From assembly GCA_021927905.1 (NCBI GenBank), contig BLLK01000022.1, positions 1,116,001 through 1,180,000 of the forward strand: a stretch of DNA of 64,000 nucleotides, read 5' to 3'. Shown piece after piece: positions 50,749 through 59,134 of the stretch; the stretch's first letter is position 1; the number at the start of each line of letters is the position of its first letter. A program made the position numbers and the translations under genes. The DNA is from Chaetoceros tenuissimus. Its lineage: Eukaryota > Bacillariophyta > Thalassiosirophyceae > Chaetocerotales > Chaetocerotaceae. The notes below the pieces were generated by a model that searched no databases, had not been told where the DNA came from, and saw only the letters and a list, made by a program, of their open reading frames with translations.

Positions 50749-53700
50749 CTATTCATCATCTTCATCATCGATACCTTGAACATTGAACGAAGTCGCTATA
50801 ATTGACACTGAAACAGTTTCATCTGGTAGGTCTTCGTTGATTTGTGATCCCATGACAACGTTACAATCCTCGCTAACATTATCATTGACCATTGCTAGAG
50901 CTTCATCTATTTGCTGCAATGATAGTCCTTTGCCACCAACAACATTGACTAGAACACCCTGTGCTCTATCTAGTGGAGCATCTAGCATTGGATTCGATAA
51001 TGCAGCCAAAGTTGCATCTCCTGCATCATCGCCAGTTCCAATTCCAACAACAGCATATCCACTATCACTCAGTAAATTTCTTACCCCCGTATAGTCAGCA
51101 AAAGTAATGCCTCTTTTTGTAAACATATCTGTGAGACCAATGACGACTTGACTAATGATTTCATCAAGAACTTCAAAGCATGCTGCGATTGGAGTATCTT
51201 CTGAAAGAATTTCAAGGATATTTTCATTTGCAATGACGATTGTTGTATCTGCAGTGTTTAGAAGGCGGTTGATTGCTTCTGATGCTTGGTCGGTTACCTT
51301 TTCTCCTTCAAAATCAAAAGGATCAGTAACTACCGCAATAGTTAATGCCCCACTTTGTTTTGCAATTTCGCATATAATTGGTGAAGCGCCGCTTCCAGTA
51401 CCACCACCTAAAGTACTTGTAACAATGCAAACATTTACTCCCTTGACGATGTTTGCAACATCTTCTGCAGATTCAATCACTGCCTTCTCTCCCAAAGTAG
51501 GATCCCCATTTGTCCCTTCCCCCTTTGTTATAATCTGACCGATTCCCAATGCCTGTATTCCTTCTTCTTTGTTGGAAAATGTCTTGATATCAGTATTAAT
51601 GAAGCAGAAATTCACTTTCTCATTTGACGTTGTCTGCACCATTCGAGCCATGGCAGATGAACCACCAGACCCAACTGCAAGCACATTAACATCAGAAGTA
51701 TCTGCGTCAAGATCAACGATGATATCTTCTTCAACAGGTAAATTCGACGCAGTGCTTTCTTCCCTTTCCAAAGACAAGGGATTGGCACTGTCAACTATAC
51801 TCTCCACAATAGCATTTTCCTGAATTGGCACAATTGTTTCTTCTATCTCATTTTCTAACACAGCAGAAGTTGGGATGATTTCTTCATTTTCAAATTGGGA
51901 GCTATTTTCTCCCAAAGATTCTGCCTGAGCAGCGGCTTCATACATACGAGCAACCTTCTCAGCAGCATCATTGGCAATACTACTCGTGGCCGATTCGTCC
52001 TCGTCGTCACTTGCGTCCGTGACAGGCTTAACACTTGTCCTCCTAACGGCTTGAGCTCTCATTCTTGCAACCTTCTCAGCAGCATCCTTGGCAATGTTAG
52101 AAACTTCATCCTCATCGTCACTTGCTTCCATGACAGGCTTGACACTTGTCCTCCTAATGGCTTCAGCTCTCATTCGAGAAGCCTTTTCAGCAGCATCCTT
52201 GGCTTCTTTCAAAGAATCTAGCTGACTTGTGAGATCAGTAACCAGTTGCTCCTTTTCAGATAACTCCTTGGTAAGCGATTTGACTGTGTCATCCGATGAA
52301 GATATCGCATTGTCCCGTTCCTTCGTCAAAGCTGCAAGTTGCTGCTCAGTCTCAAGTACCTTAGCCTCAAGTTCTTCTCTCTTTGCTCTTTCTTGTTCTG
52401 CCTTCGATCTAGCAGCCTTCTCAGATTCTTCTGCCTTGGTTCTACTTTCCTCGGCTTCTTTCAAAGAATCTAGCTGACTTGTGAGATCAGTAACCAGTTG
52501 CTCCTTTTCAGATAACTCCTTGGTAAGCGATTTGACTGTGTCATCCGATGAAGATATCACATTGTCCCGTTCCTTCGTCAAAGCTGCAAGTTGCTGCTCA
52601 GTCTCAAGTACCTTAGCCTCAAGTTCTTCTCTCTTTGCTCTTTCTTGTTCTGCCTTCGATCTAGCAGCCTTCTCAGATTCTTCCGCCTTGGTTCTACTTT
52701 CCTCGGCTTCTTTCAAAGAATCTAGCTGACTTGTGAGGTCAGTAACCAGTTGCTCCTTTTCAGACAACTCCTTTGTAAGCGCTTTGACTGTGTCATCCGA
52801 TGAAGATATAGCATTGTCCCGTTCCTTCGTCAAAGCTGCAAGTTGCTGCTCAGTCTCAAGTACCTTAGCCTCAAGTTCTTCTCTCTTGGTGCTAGCAGCC
52901 TTCTCAGATTCTTCCGCCTTGGTTCTACTTTCATTCAATGCAGTTTTTAATTCTTTTCGCTTTTTCACTTCCTCGACAATTTTTTTCTTTGCCATATTCA
53001 TTTCTTTTTCAGCCTCTAATCTCCTTCGGTCGACATCCTTTAATTTTCTTTCGGTTTCTTCCCTTCTTTTCTGTTCATCCACCAATTTGGCTCTCAATGA
53101 CGCCTCCTTTTTCTCTATCTTTAATTTTCCTTCCTTGAGGGATTTTGTTTTAGCCTCTGCCTTAATTCTCCTTCTCCTTTCATCTTCAAGTTTGGTTTTG
53201 GCCTCTTCATATGCCTTATCGGCCTTAATCCTTTCCTGGATAGCATTCTTTGCATCAACTTCAGCTTGTTCTCTTTTTCTTGTCTCCTCTAAAGCTTTTG
53301 CCTCGGCTTCTTTTACATTCTCCAGTGCCTTCAACTGAAGGTCGTTGGTAGATTCGACGTTGCTCTCAGTTACTGCTCTTTTCGCCCTTTCTTCCTCGGC
53401 GCTTTTTCTTGCTAGTTCTTCTTGTTTTTCAGCATCCAATCTTGCTTCTTCGCTAGCCTTCGCATTTGCCTCGGCAACTAGCTTTTCTTTTTCAGAAATA
53501 TCTCTTTGTGCTTCAGCTTTAATTCTGGCTACCTCTGCGGCCTGTGCAGTAGCCTCTGCCTCTTCTCTCTTTTTTATTTCCTCCTCGAGCTTGATTCTAG
53601 CAGCCTCTTGTGATGCTTCAGACGAAAGTCTTCGTTCCTCAGCATCCTGAGCATTTGCATCGGCCTCTTCTCTTTTTTGAATCTCTTCTTGGAGTTTCAT

Positions 53701-55677
53701 CAATGCTGCATTTTCTCTCTCTTCAGCCTTAAGCTTTTCCTCTATAGCAATCTTTTCGTTTGCCTCTGCAGATTTCCTTTTGATTGCCTCTTCTTCAGCT
53801 TTGACTTTTGCAGCTTCTTCTGCTTCAATCGCCTGTGCAATTTCTGCCTGAGCAGACCTTGCCTTTTCTTCGACTTTCAACTTTTCTTTTGTCAGAAGAT
53901 CCCTTTCTGATTCAAGTTGTCGTCTGGCCTCCATAGCAACATTTTCTCTATTCTCAGCATCTTCTCTCTTCTTTGATTCCTCTTCAAGTTTCATTCTAGC
54001 TAATTTTTCTTGCTCTTCAGCCTGAAGTCTGCGTTTCTCGGCAATCTGAGCATTAGCATCAGCCTCTTCTCTTTTCAATTTCTCCTCTTCAACCTTCAAT
54101 TTAGCTGCCTTTTCATTCTCTTCGGCTAGCTGTTGGGCTTCCTCGGCGGTCTTAGATATAGATTCCGCCACGGATTTTGCCTGAACCTCTATCTCTAACT
54201 TTTCTTTTGCTAATTTCTCCTTCTCGGATTGAATTTGTATTCTAGCTTCTTCAGTTTCCTTCAACTTTGCCTCGACTTCTTCTCGCTTCTTTTTTTCCTC
54301 CATAGCCTTTATCTTTGCTTTTTTTTCTACTGCTTCAGTCTTCCTCCTTGCCTCCTCCAAAAGGGCTCTCATCTTATCGACTTTCTCGGTAGCTGCCTTT
54401 GAGATGTAACTTTCTTCTTTATTTTCGATACTGGTGTGTGTATTCTTATCGTTTCGTATCTCGTTTTTCTCTTCAAGTTCCGGTGATATGTTTTGAAGCT
54501 GGTCCTTCTGAATCAAATCTTTTTGCTTCTGAAATTCTGTTTGCTTTGGATCCATTAGAGCGGAGTCTTGGACCATTGTATCATCGAAATCTGTGGAGAC
54601 TGCTGAGTTCTTGACTTCCACCTGTATCAACTCATCTTGCTTTGGATCCTCCGTTTGCTTTGGATCCTCTATTACACCAGAGTCTTGAATCACAGAATCT
54701 TCGACAAGAATAGAGTCTTTTTCGTTCTTGGCCGAAATATCATTAATGAAAGGCTTATTAATTTTCTTCTCATCCACAACTTCTTTCCGACTTTGCAGGG
54801 CAACTCTCGTTCCAACCAAAGCAACTGCGAAGCCACCCAAAACGCTGAATGGATTAGCTAGATCCATCATTGATTGCATTGATTTTCCATCATCTATGCT
54901 AGGTAATGGTGAAGAAATCATCTCCTTTGATTTTTTATACATTTCCATCATTGATTGAACAGATGCTCCATCGTCAATATTAGAAGGTGAAGAAATCTCA
55001 TCCTGTGGTGTTTCTTGTATCTTTTCCATAGGTTGCGATGTCACTTCATCAGTATATGTCGATTGATATGACGAAACGTTTTCCTCTATCTTGTGTTGAG
55101 GTGCTGAAATAGGTTCAGTTGATACCTCATCATCATTTTGACTTTGCGATGAAGACATCTTGCCTTGTTCCTTGTCGCTTGAATCCATTACAGATTGTTT
55201 TACCGTCTCATCTTCTGAATTGGTTGGTCCCTGAGATTTTTTCTCCTCCTCTTGCTTTGTTTGTGTTTCTGATGAAGATTCTGTAGGCGTATCCTCCTCA
55301 GCAATTGTTTGTGATGGAGGTATCTCCTCTTTCGGCTTTTCTTGTTGTTTGAGAAGCTTTTCTCGTTGAATTCTTTTTAATTCTATTTCTTTCCTAATTT
55401 GTGCTTTCTTCTCTTCAATTTCTCTCAGACGCAACGTTGCCTCGTCCAGGTCTTTAATACTGTAATCGACATTCCTATAAGGATTGCTACCATCACTCAT
55501 AAAAAGAGGCGGAGTTCCATATCTACTACATGGCTTTGGTTGCTGCACAAAACTTGTTGAGTCTTGCACCAATACAACAAATGTAAATGTGAAGAAGGTG
55601 ACTCTTTTTAATGAAGTCTTGAAGGATTTCGTACTCTCTATCATAGTCACTAGTGGTTCTTTACGGATCCTTTTCAT
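50749..55677 (-). CDS. Giant coiled-coil/FtsZ fusion protein, plastid leader (FtsZ-CC)
   Basis: 1642 residues in one frame, ATG at 55677 (a second Met at 55644). Layout: signal-like segment VTFFTFTFVVLV followed by DSTSFVQQP (ASAFAP-like site); a short coiled coil near 75-110; Ser/Glu/Gln-rich region; a possible membrane segment near 278-297 (FSVLGGFAVALVGTRVAL); coiled coil about 425-1155 rich in Glu, Lys and Ala, ending in three 84-residue repeats; two or three ASDDEDE-containing repeats; and an FtsZ domain about 1325-1642. FtsZ motifs: VLAVGSGGSSAMARMV (T1), INTDIKTF, STLGGGTGSGASP (intact tubulin signature), ALTIAVVTDPFDFEG and LVNVVGGKGLS. The T7 loop reads KRGITFADY, lacking the Asn and first Asp. 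I know no family with this architecture. It is tandem with FtsZ-L1. Confidence 0.9.
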   Translation of the reverse strand: MKRIRKEPLVTMIESTKSFKTSLKRVTFFTFTFVVLVQDSTSFVQQPKPCSRYGTPPLFMSDGSNPYRNVDYSIKDLDEATLRLREIEEKKAQIRKEIELKRIQREKLLKQQEKPKEEIPPSQTIAEEDTPTESSSETQTKQEEEKKSQGPTNSEDETVKQSVMDSSDKEQGKMSSSQSQNDDEVSTEPISAPQHKIEENVSSYQSTYTDEVTSQPMEKIQETPQDEISSPSNIDDGASVQSMMEMYKKSKEMISSPLPSIDDGKSMQSMMDLANPFSVLGGFAVALVGTRVALQSRKEVVDEKKINKPFINDISAKNEKDSILVEDSVIQDSGVIEDPKQTEDPKQDELIQVEVKNSAVSTDFDDTMVQDSALMDPKQTEFQKQKDLIQKDQLQNISPELEEKNEIRNDKNTHTSIENKEESYISKAATEKVDKMRALLEEARRKTEAVEKKAKIKAMEEKKKREEVEAKLKETEEARIQIQSEKEKLAKEKLEIEVQAKSVAESISKTAEEAQQLAEENEKAAKLKVEEEKLKREEADANAQIAEKRRLQAEEQEKLARMKLEEESKKREDAENRENVAMEARRQLESERDLLTKEKLKVEEKARSAQAEIAQAIEAEEAAKVKAEEEAIKRKSAEANEKIAIEEKLKAEERENAALMKLQEEIQKREEADANAQDAEERRLSSEASQEAARIKLEEEIKKREEAEATAQAAEVARIKAEAQRDISEKEKLVAEANAKASEEARLDAEKQEELARKSAEEERAKRAVTESNVESTNDLQLKALENVKEAEAKALEETRKREQAEVDAKNAIQERIKADKAYEEAKTKLEDERRRRIKAEAKTKSLKEGKLKIEKKEASLRAKLVDEQKRREETERKLKDVDRRRLEAEKEMNMAKKKIVEEVKKRKELKTALNESRTKAEESEKAASTKREELEAKVLETEQQLAALTKERDNAISSSDDTVKALTKELSEKEQLVTDLTSQLDSLKEAEESRTKAEESEKAARSKAEQERAKREELEAKVLETEQQLAALTKERDNVISSSDDTVKSLTKELSEKEQLVTDLTSQLDSLKEAEESRTKAEESEKAARSKAEQERAKREELEAKVLETEQQLAALTKERDNAISSSDDTVKSLTKELSEKEQLVTDLTSQLDSLKEAKDAAEKASRMRAEAIRRTSVKPVMEASDDEDEVSNIAKDAAEKVARMRAQAVRRTSVKPVTDASDDEDESATSSIANDAAEKVARMYEAAAQAESLGENSSQFENEEIIPTSAVLENEIEETIVPIQENAIVESIVDSANPLSLEREESTASNLPVEEDIIVDLDADTSDVNVLAVGSGGSSAMARMVQTTSNEKVNFCFINTDIKTFSNKEEGIQALGIGQIITKGEGTNGDPTLGEKAVIESAEDVANIVKGVNVCIVTSTLGGGTGSGASPIICEIAKQSGALTIAVVTDPFDFEGEKVTDQASEAINRLLNTADTTIVIANENILEILSEDTPIAACFEVLDEIISQVVIGLTDMFTKRGITFADYTGVRNLLSDSGYAVVGIGTGDDAGDATLAALSNPMLDAPLDRAQGVLVNVVGGKGLSLQQIDEALAMVNDNVSEDCNVVMGSQINEDLPDETVSVSIIATSFNVQGIDDEDDE
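51945..52200. repeat. Short in-frame repeats coding RRTSVKP-ASDDEDE units
   Basis: About two and a half copies of a roughly 120-bp unit within the fusion gene, encoding AAEKVARMRAQAVRRTSVKPV followed by ASDDEDE. They link the coiled coil to the FtsZ domain. The RRTSV core resembles a basophilic kinase site. Confidence 0.75.
52202..52932. repeat. Three tandem 252-bp repeats in the coiled coil
   Basis: Three nearly identical units (period 252 bp, 84 residues; the third, N-terminal in the protein, is about 30 bp shorter) encode TKAEESEKAARSKAEQERAK then LETEQQLAALTKERD, then SDDTVKALTKELSEKEQLV and LTSQLDSLKEA. 84 residues equal 12 heptads, so each unit keeps coiled-coil register. Base identity is high enough for copy-number change by slippage or unequal exchange. 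Confidence 0.92.
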
Positions 55678-55948
55678 CCAATATTATGGTATGTTATTGG
55701 ATTTTGTGCTTTAACCTTTCATCATCATAGCCTTCATCAAAAGCCATTCATGTTTTAGAACAGTCCAGTATGGCAAGTACGAACTACAGTATCTTTTGAA
55801 CGAAAGATGAGGCTCAACCAAATTTTGGCGGGAAAATTCGACGTCCCCGCTAGAAATAGGTGGTTCTGTTTAGACCTACAAATAAGTCTGATACCATCCG
55901 CATTGGTCCACATATTGTAAAATATTTTTAGCTATATCAAAAATTATA
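55678..55948. other. Promoter region of the coiled-coil FtsZ gene
   Basis: 271 bp between the stop of the INSIG-like gene and the start of the FtsZ fusion. It holds the E2F-like site at 55823-55836. Confidence 0.55.
55823..55836. promoter_or_regulatory. Strong E2F-like site upstream of FtsZ-CC
   Basis: TTTTGGCGGGAAAA, an exact match to the extended E2F/DP consensus (TTTSSCGS with A/T flanks), 146 bp upstream of the ATG at 55677. E2F controls S-phase genes in plants, algae and animals. Regulation here is a prediction. Confidence 0.5.
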
Positions 55949-56998
55949 TTAATCAGGAAGTCTAGACATGAATTCTCGAATGCTTTCAATATCTGCTGGG
56001 TCCTCGTCTTTGTAAAAGCTAAAGCAATCCCTACAGATGACTAGTCCTCTTCCTTTGCAACAATTGCATTTCACTTCTCTTCCATAAGTCATGTAATACC
56101 CTACTCCATCACAGTTGGGACATGGCACTGCCCTTGTATCGCCACAAGTTTTGCATCCAGCTCGTTCTTGCCTTTTTTCTTCTTGCTTCGGTCCTAATGC
56201 CTTCCATGTTCCTCGTGCCAAATTTCCATTAGCAGGCCCTCCAAGGAAATAAACTGGAACAATCCACAAGGGAAAGAAACCGGTTTCTCCAAGGTCTGTA
56301 TAGTGATAGCCGCCATTTGTACCCTGTAAAAATGTAATCAGTCCAACTTCAATCAATGGACCCCCAACTGCAGTTAATATACTGGTAACAAGTCCAGACT
56401 TGGTTCCATCCAAAGCTGCATAGCCTCCAAATCCCAAAACACTCATGATTCCAAATATAGTAGTACGATCAACACCATATGCATATAATATTCCCGACAG
56501 CCAATATTGAGAAGTAAAAAATGAGATACCCAACAAAATAATTGGTCCTGTCGCTCCAAATGGTGTACTTGATTCATCTTCCTGAAAGTAATCATCAAGT
56601 AATAAGTATAACCAACCAATTAAAAACCCGGCTAGTCCAAATAATTCTGGTACCCACCATGTTGTAGTCAATGCTGGTATTGAACTTGTACTCCATAATT
56701 GTAATGAGAAAGGTGAATCATATTGCAAAACACCGTTGGCTGAATGATAGGAATCTAAAAACGGACCCAGAATAGCGCCACTTGCTGCTGAAGATAGAGA
56801 GAAAAGTAAAGATTGCTTTGGATTTTCTGTAATTCTGTCAAAGGATAGTTTGTTTTCTTCCTTTACTAGATTGACTTTTGTGGAAGAAGTAGTGAGAGCG
56901 GCCCGAGTACTTGATTGAGTGTATTTTTGAGGGGAGACAAACGCATCGACTTGCAATGCTGTCGCATATATCCAGATCACAGCAAGGAACCGCTTCAT
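55949..56998 (-). CDS. Plastid INSIG-like membrane protein with DnaJ-type zinc finger
   Basis: 349 residues. The signal peptide (MKRFLAVIWIYATALQV) ends DAFVSPQ, an ASAFAP-like plastid site. The membrane part has about five or six hydrophobic helices: SLSSAASGAILGPFLDSYHSANGVLQY, ELFGLAGFLIGWLYLLLDDYF, IILLGISFFTSQYWLSGIL, a Gly/Ala helix and IEVGLITFLQG. The GPxLDxxHS plus W-x-P-x-LFG-x-AG pattern recalls INSIG proteins. The C-terminal 70 residues are a Cys-rich zinc finger with CKTC, CPNC, CNCC and CRDC, as in DnaJ, BSD2 and ORANGE-type proteins. A membrane-bound assembly or redox factor is plausible. The INSIG resemblance is from memory and moderate. Confidence 0.75.
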   Translation of the reverse strand: MKRFLAVIWIYATALQVDAFVSPQKYTQSSTRAALTTSSTKVNLVKEENKLSFDRITENPKQSLLFSLSSAASGAILGPFLDSYHSANGVLQYDSPFSLQLWSTSSIPALTTTWWVPELFGLAGFLIGWLYLLLDDYFQEDESSTPFGATGPIILLGISFFTSQYWLSGILYAYGVDRTTIFGIMSVLGFGGYAALDGTKSGLVTSILTAVGGPLIEVGLITFLQGTNGGYHYTDLGETGFFPLWIVPVYFLGGPANGNLARGTWKALGPKQEEKRQERAGCKTCGDTRAVPCPNCDGVGYYMTYGREVKCNCCKGRGLVICRDCFSFYKDEDPADIESIREFMSRLPD

Positions 56999-57310
56999 GG
57001 TTTCAAGTCAAGCTTCTCTGCCTAGGCTTTGTTGCTTCTATAAAACCAGCACTGTGAGGTAAATAGTATATATGATGTTTCTTCAGATGTGAAAATGAAG
57101 AAGAAAGGGCGAAAATGATGTGTTGTCTGATGTAATAATGACGTCATCCATTTCTTGACAATGACTTGCACACTCAGCCATTCATCTTTTTCTTTGGACG
57201 TCTTCTTGGTTCTCTTTCTTGTTCATTTCACATCTCATCTCATATTCAACAATACATACTGAATGAAGTCGAATTCAGTCTACTTTCATTTACGTAGAAA
57301 TATATGAAAT
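56999..57310. other. Divergent promoter region, INSIG-like / DUF4097 gene
   Basis: 312 bp between start codons, containing TGACGTCA (57139-57146), a perfect CRE-type bZIP palindrome. Otherwise featureless. Confidence 0.5.
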
Positions 57311-58972
57311 ATGAGTCAGGCACGTTTAGTACAACTGATTCGAAGGAAAAAGAGTCTTCCATTGAATCTAACTCAAAACTCTCAACTCAACATCCAATCC
57401 AAGACACCCGTAAACGTTTTGCTTTCGCCTGAATGGAGAGATGATGCACACATTACTTTAGAGCAAATCAAATATGATAAGAATCAGTACGTTGATTGGA
57501 CTGTAGATATCAAGGAAGGATCGAAAGTAGGCTTATCGCAAATTGATGTCAAATTGGATCTTGTATCTGATAATGAGAAATCTACTTCTCATCTTGAAGA
57601 AAGTATACACGAGGAATCCATTGAAACAAACTTGGATGAACTCGAACCAGTGACAATTACTGCTCAATTACCCGAAATGTGTAATGTCAATTGCTTTTTG
57701 CAGAATGGTGGGGACATAAATGTCAATAAAAAGTTGGAGGGATTGAATGGATTCGATTTCAAAACCACTGGTGGAAATATATACGTGAATAAATTGAGAG
57801 GAGATACTATCTCTCTAGATACCAAATTTGAAGGGAATAATGGAGGTTCAATTTATGTTTCAAAAGCATGTGAAGCACAAGAGTTAAACATTTCCATTGG
57901 ACAAGGTGGTAGATTGCGTGCCAAAATGCTCAATGTATCCAATGCAACAGTGCAAGTTGAAGATGCTGGTTTGGTTTTTGAGAAAATGGATGATGATGAT
58001 GGTGGTGCTCTTGTAGATATATCATCCATTTATGCATCTCAGACTGGCGAAGGCGTGCATGTAGAAGTCGGAAAGTCACAAGAGGCGCTTATGAACGAAG
58101 CTCCTGATTCCCTTAAAAAGGTGAGAGTCAAGAGTAGTCATGGTCATGTTAGTGTAAGAACTGTATCTTCTTTCAAATCTAGTGATGCCTCTTTGGAAGA
58201 TGAGCATGGGCAAAAAGCAGCATATGTAGATCTTGGAGGTATTAATGGATCATTTGATGTGTCAGTGGAGAAATTAGGAGATGGTACATCCAACGTTAAT
58301 GAATGCCCTGACGCCGCTAGAGTTCACATTGATTCTTTGTCTCCTGGACAAGCAAATATTTTGACTAGTGATTTTGGTAATATAAATTTGACTCTGGATC
58401 GAAAAATCGAAAGTGACGTAAGGCTTCTTTCTAGCCCATTTCTCAACAACACTGATCCAAATATGTTATTGGAAGAAGATGAGAATGAACTATTAGAGTC
58501 GTTGATTGAACATGATGATGATCTGGAAGATCTTTTACCGTCCAATGATGGCAATCGCTCTGAATACATTGAAATCAGTACACCTGCTTTTTCGGGACGT
58601 CGTGCGCATGATATGAAATATGTAGAATATGTTCAAGGTGTTGTAGAGAATAAAAGCCATGAACCAAACTCGCGCTTTGATGTGAAAACCAAGGGAGTAG
58701 CTCCATCAGCAGGAAAAATTAGATTTGAAGATGCTCAGAGACAGGCCCTGCAAGGATTTACAGGAGGCAAATCCGACGACGAAGATCAAGACTCGGGTGA
58801 GTTCTTGAAGGATCTACCCCTTCTTGCTATAGCAACTGATGGCCGCATAAAGGTCGAAACTCTGTCCTGGTTTGGAGCGATTGCAAGAAGGTACGGTATA
58901 GATAAAACTGATAAAGATTTGGGGAGACAAGCTACGGCTGGAGCTATTGCAAACTCAAAACGTGAACAATAG
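57311..58972 (+). CDS. FAM185A-like DUF4097 beta-solenoid protein
   Basis: 553 residues, single exon. The core consists of repeating short beta strands typical of DUF4097 putative adhesin folds: VNCFLQNGGDINVNKKLEG, FKTTGGNIYVNKLRGDTISLDT, GGSIYVSKACEAQELNI, GGRLRAKMLNVSN, VRVKSSHGHVSVRTV. This fits FAM185A, a eukaryotic member. The C-terminal third contains an acidic stretch (LLEEDENELLESLIEHDDDLEDLL). The N-terminus (LVQLIRRKKSLPLNL) is basic and could be a mitochondrial leader. No catalytic residues can be assigned; function unknown. Confidence 0.55.
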   Translation: MSQARLVQLIRRKKSLPLNLTQNSQLNIQSKTPVNVLLSPEWRDDAHITLEQIKYDKNQYVDWTVDIKEGSKVGLSQIDVKLDLVSDNEKSTSHLEESIHEESIETNLDELEPVTITAQLPEMCNVNCFLQNGGDINVNKKLEGLNGFDFKTTGGNIYVNKLRGDTISLDTKFEGNNGGSIYVSKACEAQELNISIGQGGRLRAKMLNVSNATVQVEDAGLVFEKMDDDDGGALVDISSIYASQTGEGVHVEVGKSQEALMNEAPDSLKKVRVKSSHGHVSVRTVSSFKSSDASLEDEHGQKAAYVDLGGINGSFDVSVEKLGDGTSNVNECPDAARVHIDSLSPGQANILTSDFGNINLTLDRKIESDVRLLSSPFLNNTDPNMLLEEDENELLESLIEHDDDLEDLLPSNDGNRSEYIEISTPAFSGRRAHDMKYVEYVQGVVENKSHEPNSRFDVKTKGVAPSAGKIRFEDAQRQALQGFTGGKSDDEDQDSGEFLKDLPLLAIATDGRIKVETLSWFGAIARRYGIDKTDKDLGRQATAGAIANSKREQ

Positions 58973-59134
58973 ATTCATGTCGATCACATCTTCATGTATT
59001 ATTTTATAACGTATTTAAAACAAATATCAACATCACAAGCATTCCCTTTTTCGCTATCACAATTCACATGTCTATATAGCTAAGCCTCTTTTGACTTCAA
59101 TACAGAAACGTTTCTGCCGGTGCCTTCTGTTTTC

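Noticed and set aside
52202-52932. Regular repeats considered as a CRISPR-like or satellite array
   Set aside because: They are directly adjacent, in frame and code for coiled-coil heptads of the FtsZ fusion; there are no spacers.
53677-53910. Plus-strand frames opposite the FtsZ fusion (Phe/Ser/Leu-rich)
   Set aside because: These are antisense shadows of Glu/Lys/Arg codons in the coiled coil.
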